Below, one piece after another: positions 61,212 to 64,000 of a stretch of 64,000 bases of DNA. Origin of the DNA: Bog-950 sp046329535 (lineage in GTDB: Bacteria; Bacteroidota; Bacteroidia; Chitinophagales; LD1); the NCBI GenBank assembly GCA_046329535.1, contig JAXLUN010000002.1, forward strand, positions 558,001-622,000, given 5' to 3'. The notes below the pieces were generated by a model. That model was not told the origin of the DNA, made no database searches, and saw only the letters and a program-made list of their open reading frames with translations. Position numbers and translations under genes: made by a program. Position 1 is the first letter of the stretch, and each line of letters begins with the position of its first letter.

Positions 61212-62231
61212 CTACTCAGGTTTTTTAAAATACTCGTTACTGTAAATTTTAAGCAGCAGAATAAAATACGAAATCAGCAGCGGCCCGAAGATGATACCCA
61301 CAAAGCCAAACAGCGGCAGCCCTATAATAACCCCGAAAAAAGTAATGAGCGGATGGGTGTCGCCCAGTTTTTTCTGCACCACAAAACGAAACACATTATC
61401 TACATTGGTAATAATTAAAGCGCCATAAACAGCCAGTGCAATACCCTGCCAGTGATAGCCTGCCACATATTGAAAAATTGCCAGCGGCACCCAAACAATA
61501 GTTGTTCCTACTACGGGCAGCACACTCATCAGGCCGGTAAGAGCCGCCCAAAACAATACCTCATCAACCCCAAACATAAAATACCCGATTAAGGCCGTAA
61601 AAGCCTGCAACACCGCCAGTACCGGTATGCCTATAGAGTTGGAAATAGTCTGGCTTTTTAGTTCGGTTAGCAGCAGGGCATCGTTTTCGTCTTTAAACGG
61701 AAGGTTCTGCCGCACATAATTTTCGAAAACCCGGGCATTGATGAGCATAAAGAACAGTAAAAAATAAAGCACAAAAATATCGGCCACCGCACTCAGCGTG
61801 GCCGAAAGCAACCCCGGTATTACATCAGCTGCCAGCGAGGTAAGTTTACTCACCGTATCCTGCGACAGCAAATCAACACCCAGATAATCTTTAGCGCGGT
61901 TGCTCCATTCCTGGGCCAGATGCAGTATTTCTTCGTAATGATTAATCAGGTAACTCACCTTACCCGAAAGCATGAGCGATACCAGCAATACCGGCAACAC
62001 CAACACCATAAACGAAACAAACATGAGCGCTGCTGTGGCCAGACTTGTATTCCATTTGCGCTTGGCCTTTTCGGTCAGGTAGAAGTACGGATTACGCAAC
62101 AGCACATAAAAAACCAAAGCCCCCAAAAATGAACTGAGAAAACTCTTTAGCAGATAAAATAAAAAGGCGCCCAAAACAAATAATACCAATAGAAAAAGGG
62201 ACTGCTTCAGTTTATCATTATTCAGGTGCAT
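61212..62231 (-). CDS. AI-2E/PerM-family membrane transporter
   Basis: A 339-residue polytopic protein of the AI-2E transporter (PerM/YdiK/TqsA) family with about eight transmembrane helices. Seen: two N-terminal helices, the characteristic cytoplasmic/periplasmic helical middle (about 85-145), the SQTISNSIGIPVLAVLQAFTA segment, and the C-terminal VVGTTIVWVPLAIFQYVAG ... VVQKKLGDTHPLITFFGVIIG ... GIIFGPLL signature. Family members export AI-2, sodium or other small solutes; substrate unknown. It stands upstream of the leader/YeeE operon on the same strand. Confidence 0.9.
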   Translation of the reverse strand: MHLNNDKLKQSLFLLVLFVLGAFLFYLLKSFLSSFLGALVFYVLLRNPYFYLTEKAKRKWNTSLATAALMFVSFMVLVLPVLLVSLMLSGKVSYLINHYEEILHLAQEWSNRAKDYLGVDLLSQDTVSKLTSLAADVIPGLLSATLSAVADIFVLYFLLFFMLINARVFENYVRQNLPFKDENDALLLTELKSQTISNSIGIPVLAVLQAFTALIGYFMFGVDEVLFWAALTGLMSVLPVVGTTIVWVPLAIFQYVAGYHWQGIALAVYGALIITNVDNVFRFVVQKKLGDTHPLITFFGVIIGLPLFGFVGIIFGPLLISYFILLLKIYSNEYFKKPE

Positions 62232-62369
62232 GCAATAAAAATAAAGCTTCTTAGTTATTTATATAACAACTAAAGATTACGATGCCGGTTTTTAGGGCAC
62301 CGCATACAAATTCATTTTTAATAACCTGCTATATGTATTACAGCCATCTACATCACCAAACCGGCCGTT

Positions 62370-62981
62370 ATGAAACGTATAGCATTTGTTATAACCTGCA
62401 CGCTCGCTGTTGGGGTCATGAACTCCTGCAGCTTTATTAAGCATGAATTTTCGGTGGCTTACTACCGCAATATTTCCCGCGCTCCTTTTGATGTTGTCAT
62501 AGTTCCCGGTACACCGTTCGATAGTGCGCGCCCCAATCCGGTTTATGTTGGGCGGCTGCTTTGGGCTAAGTCATTATTCGATAAAGGAATTGCACACAAC
62601 ATTATTTTTTCGGGCGCAGCGGTACATAGTCCGTTTGTAGAGGGCGAAGTGATGAAAATTACAGCCGATTCACTGGGCATTCCGCCACAAAACACCTTTG
62701 CCGAAAACAAAGCAGAACACAGTACGGAGAACTTAATTTACAGTATTGAAATGGCCCACGCCATGGGTTATCGTAAAATTGCCGTGGCCACCGACCCATT
62801 TCAATCGTTCTATCTCGGTCGCTATATCAGGAAGCAGAAGCTGGATGTAGCCATGCTGCCTTTCAGTATCGACTCTATGCCGGTATACTACCGCAGCTCT
62901 TTGCCGGATATAGATTTCGCATCGGCTCACGTATCTAACTTTGTGCCGCTGGAGAAACGCGAAGTGGCCATGAATAAATAA
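62370..62981 (+). CDS. YdcF/SanA-like (DUF218) lipoprotein 2
   Basis: A 203-residue paralogue of the protein at 36970-37602. It has lipobox VMNSC (Cys19), FDVVIVPGTPFDSARPNP, GRLLWAKSLFDKGIAHNII, FSGAAVHSPFVEGEV, ENKAEHSTENLIYSIEMA and VAVATDPFQSFYLGRYIR. The two share the same layout and many identities throughout, including the C-terminal FVPLxxREV. It stands alone between divergent and same-strand genes. Function as for the paralogue. Confidence 0.88.
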   Translation: MKRIAFVITCTLAVGVMNSCSFIKHEFSVAYYRNISRAPFDVVIVPGTPFDSARPNPVYVGRLLWAKSLFDKGIAHNIIFSGAAVHSPFVEGEVMKITADSLGIPPQNTFAENKAEHSTENLIYSIEMAHAMGYRKIAVATDPFQSFYLGRYIRKQKLDVAMLPFSIDSMPVYYRSSLPDIDFASAHVSNFVPLEKREVAMNK

Positions 62982-63035
62982 GTAGGGGGTTAGAATAAAA
63001 ATGCTCATCTTACATCGAGTTTTAAAAATCGTTGT

Positions 63036-64000
63036 ATGAAAAAGCTTTCCTGTCTGCTGTTTATAATCGGCCTACTTACTATTTCTTCCTGCAATAAAGA
63101 TTCAAAAGACAATGGCTCGGGCAACGGTTTTGCCGAGGGCACGGTCTATGCACTAAAAGCCGGCAAAACAATTTCGGGCGCTCGTGTATATACCAACATT
63201 GCCGGACAACTTTATGAAACACGCTCTAATACTTCCGGCTATTTTAAATTGCAATTACCTGCCGGGCACCATCAATTGTTTATTGAAACAGGCAAAGGCA
63301 AGCTCTTCAAAAGTACATTCGAAGCAGATATTGTTGCCAACGAATTGACTGTTTTGCCCCCTTCAGAAACTCAGCTGAATCAGGTGGGACAGCTGGCTTT
63401 TATATGGGGGCAGTATGACTTTATTCAACAGATTATTACAGATTCATTGGGATACAGCATTGACCCCATTTACACCGGACAACTGAGCGTTCTTTCCCAA
63501 TTCTCACAATATGATGCCGTGTTTATTAATTGTGGCGCACCCGATTTAAGTGATTCTGCCGGATACAGCAACTTAGCTCAGTATGTCACCGATGGTGGCA
63601 GCCTATATGTATCTGACTATTCCGTAAGTTATCTAACCGGCATCCACACCGGAGGCTGTTCCCGTCCGTTCGGTTTTATAGAAGATAGCTTATTGTGCAG
63701 CAGCAAAGCCGGTAGCGGGGGCATTACGCATAATGGCGCCATTGTAGATACCGCCTTTCAAACTTTTATGGGTAAAACCAATATGCTCATTTATTACGAC
63801 TTACCTCAATGGGAGGTAATTCAGGCATATGACCCCTCATACTGGGATTTAATTGTTCGCCTGCCCGGCTCTATTCCTCTAATGTTGCGTAAGAGTAATT
63901 TCAGTAATGGTACATCTGGCGGTAATGGCGGCAATATTTACTTTACCACTTTCCATAATGAACCCAACGGGCTTATTAATCAAGACATGCAACACATGCT
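63036..64000 (+). CDS. Lipoprotein with a carboxypeptidase-regulatory-like domain (C-terminus outside window)
   Basis: At least 321 residues, running off the right edge. It has a lipobox ISSC (Cys19) after MKKLSCLLFIIGLLT. Residues about 35-95 resemble a CarboxypepD_reg-like beta-sandwich (AEGTVYALKAGKTISGARVY, TNTSGYFKLQLPAGHHQLFI-type). The rest (AFIWGQYDFIQQIITDSLGY, FINCGAPDLS, YVTDGGSLYVSDYS) resembles the Rossmann-like 'ThuA/class I glutamine amidotransferase-like' segments of Bacteroidota surface proteins. Function unknown. Confidence 0.75.
   Translation, partial: MKKLSCLLFIIGLLTISSCNKDSKDNGSGNGFAEGTVYALKAGKTISGARVYTNIAGQLYETRSNTSGYFKLQLPAGHHQLFIETGKGKLFKSTFEADIVANELTVLPPSETQLNQVGQLAFIWGQYDFIQQIITDSLGYSIDPIYTGQLSVLSQFSQYDAVFINCGAPDLSDSAGYSNLAQYVTDGGSLYVSDYSVSYLTGIHTGGCSRPFGFIEDSLLCSSKAGSGGITHNGAIVDTAFQTFMGKTNMLIYYDLPQWEVIQAYDPSYWDLIVRLPGSIPLMLRKSNFSNGTSGGNGGNIYFTTFHNEPNGLINQDMQHM

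Overview
The window is a gene-dense, contiguous stretch of chromosome from a member of the Bacteroidota, probably a Chitinophagales/Sphingobacteriales/Saprospirales-type lineage (lineage is inference). The evidence is: five or six proteins with type IX secretion (T9SS) C-terminal sorting domains of both type A and type B; SprB-type repeats; the bacillithiol enzyme BshA; a DUF4175 protein; an ECF sigma factor paired with a beta-barrel protein; and several perfect matches to the Bacteroidota -7 promoter element TAnnTTTG. I see no rRNA, tRNA, CRISPR array, transposase, integrase or phage gene.

Layout. 1-5.3 kb: 5' part of recQ (minus), then manC and an overlapping operon of a methionine-type aminotransferase, a nitrilase-family amidase and a small unknown protein. 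5.3-13 kb (minus): an RsbW-like ATPase, a very long DUF4175 coiled-coil protein, a 547-bp gap holding a helically phased repeat array, an inner-membrane-anchored beta-barrel protein with its ECF sigma factor, and an LVIVD lipoprotein. 13-25.4 kb: a beta-barrel protein, an unknown secreted protein, udk, an M48 lipoprotein, bshA, a GH3/beta-lactamase fusion, mutL, two rhomboid proteases and an EEP-family enzyme. 25.4-30.5 kb: two adjacent T9SS cargo genes (CotH and arylsulfotransferase). 30.7-37.6 kb: cysS, an M28 peptidase, trhO, kbl, a TlpA-like protein, a tiny protein that is almost only a T9SS sorting domain, and a YdcF lipoprotein.

37.7-42.4 kb: the rimP-nusA-infB operon (minus) with a clear promoter and a 5'-leader hairpin. 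42.5-44.9 kb: a T9SS cargo gene, then a RelE/HigB-like toxin with an unusual coiled-coil partner, bracketed by a 27-bp direct repeat. 44.9-53 kb: hflX, a giant SprB-repeat protein, a CocE-type secreted hydrolase and a HisB-N-like phosphatase. 53-57.5 kb (minus): an FKBP, then meaB-selU-selD-SDR. 57.6-59.6 kb: an O-antigen ligase and a glycosyltransferase. 59.6-62.2 kb (minus): seven 42-bp tandem repeats, two YeeE/YedE sulfur transporter halves, and upstream of them a 15-codon reading frame ending in six consecutive cysteine codons. The window ends with an AI-2E-type permease, a second YdcF lipoprotein and the 5' part of another lipoprotein gene.

Most novel points: (1) the poly-cysteine leader peptide with a near-leaderless promoter ahead of the sulfur transporter operon, a candidate cysteine-sensing attenuator; (2) the toxin/coiled-coil pair inside a direct-repeat-bounded segment; (3) two intergenic arrays sharing an exact 21-bp (two helical turns) core period; (4) the sigma factor coupled to a protein with both a transmembrane helix and a beta-barrel domain; (5) the solo T9SS sorting-domain protein.
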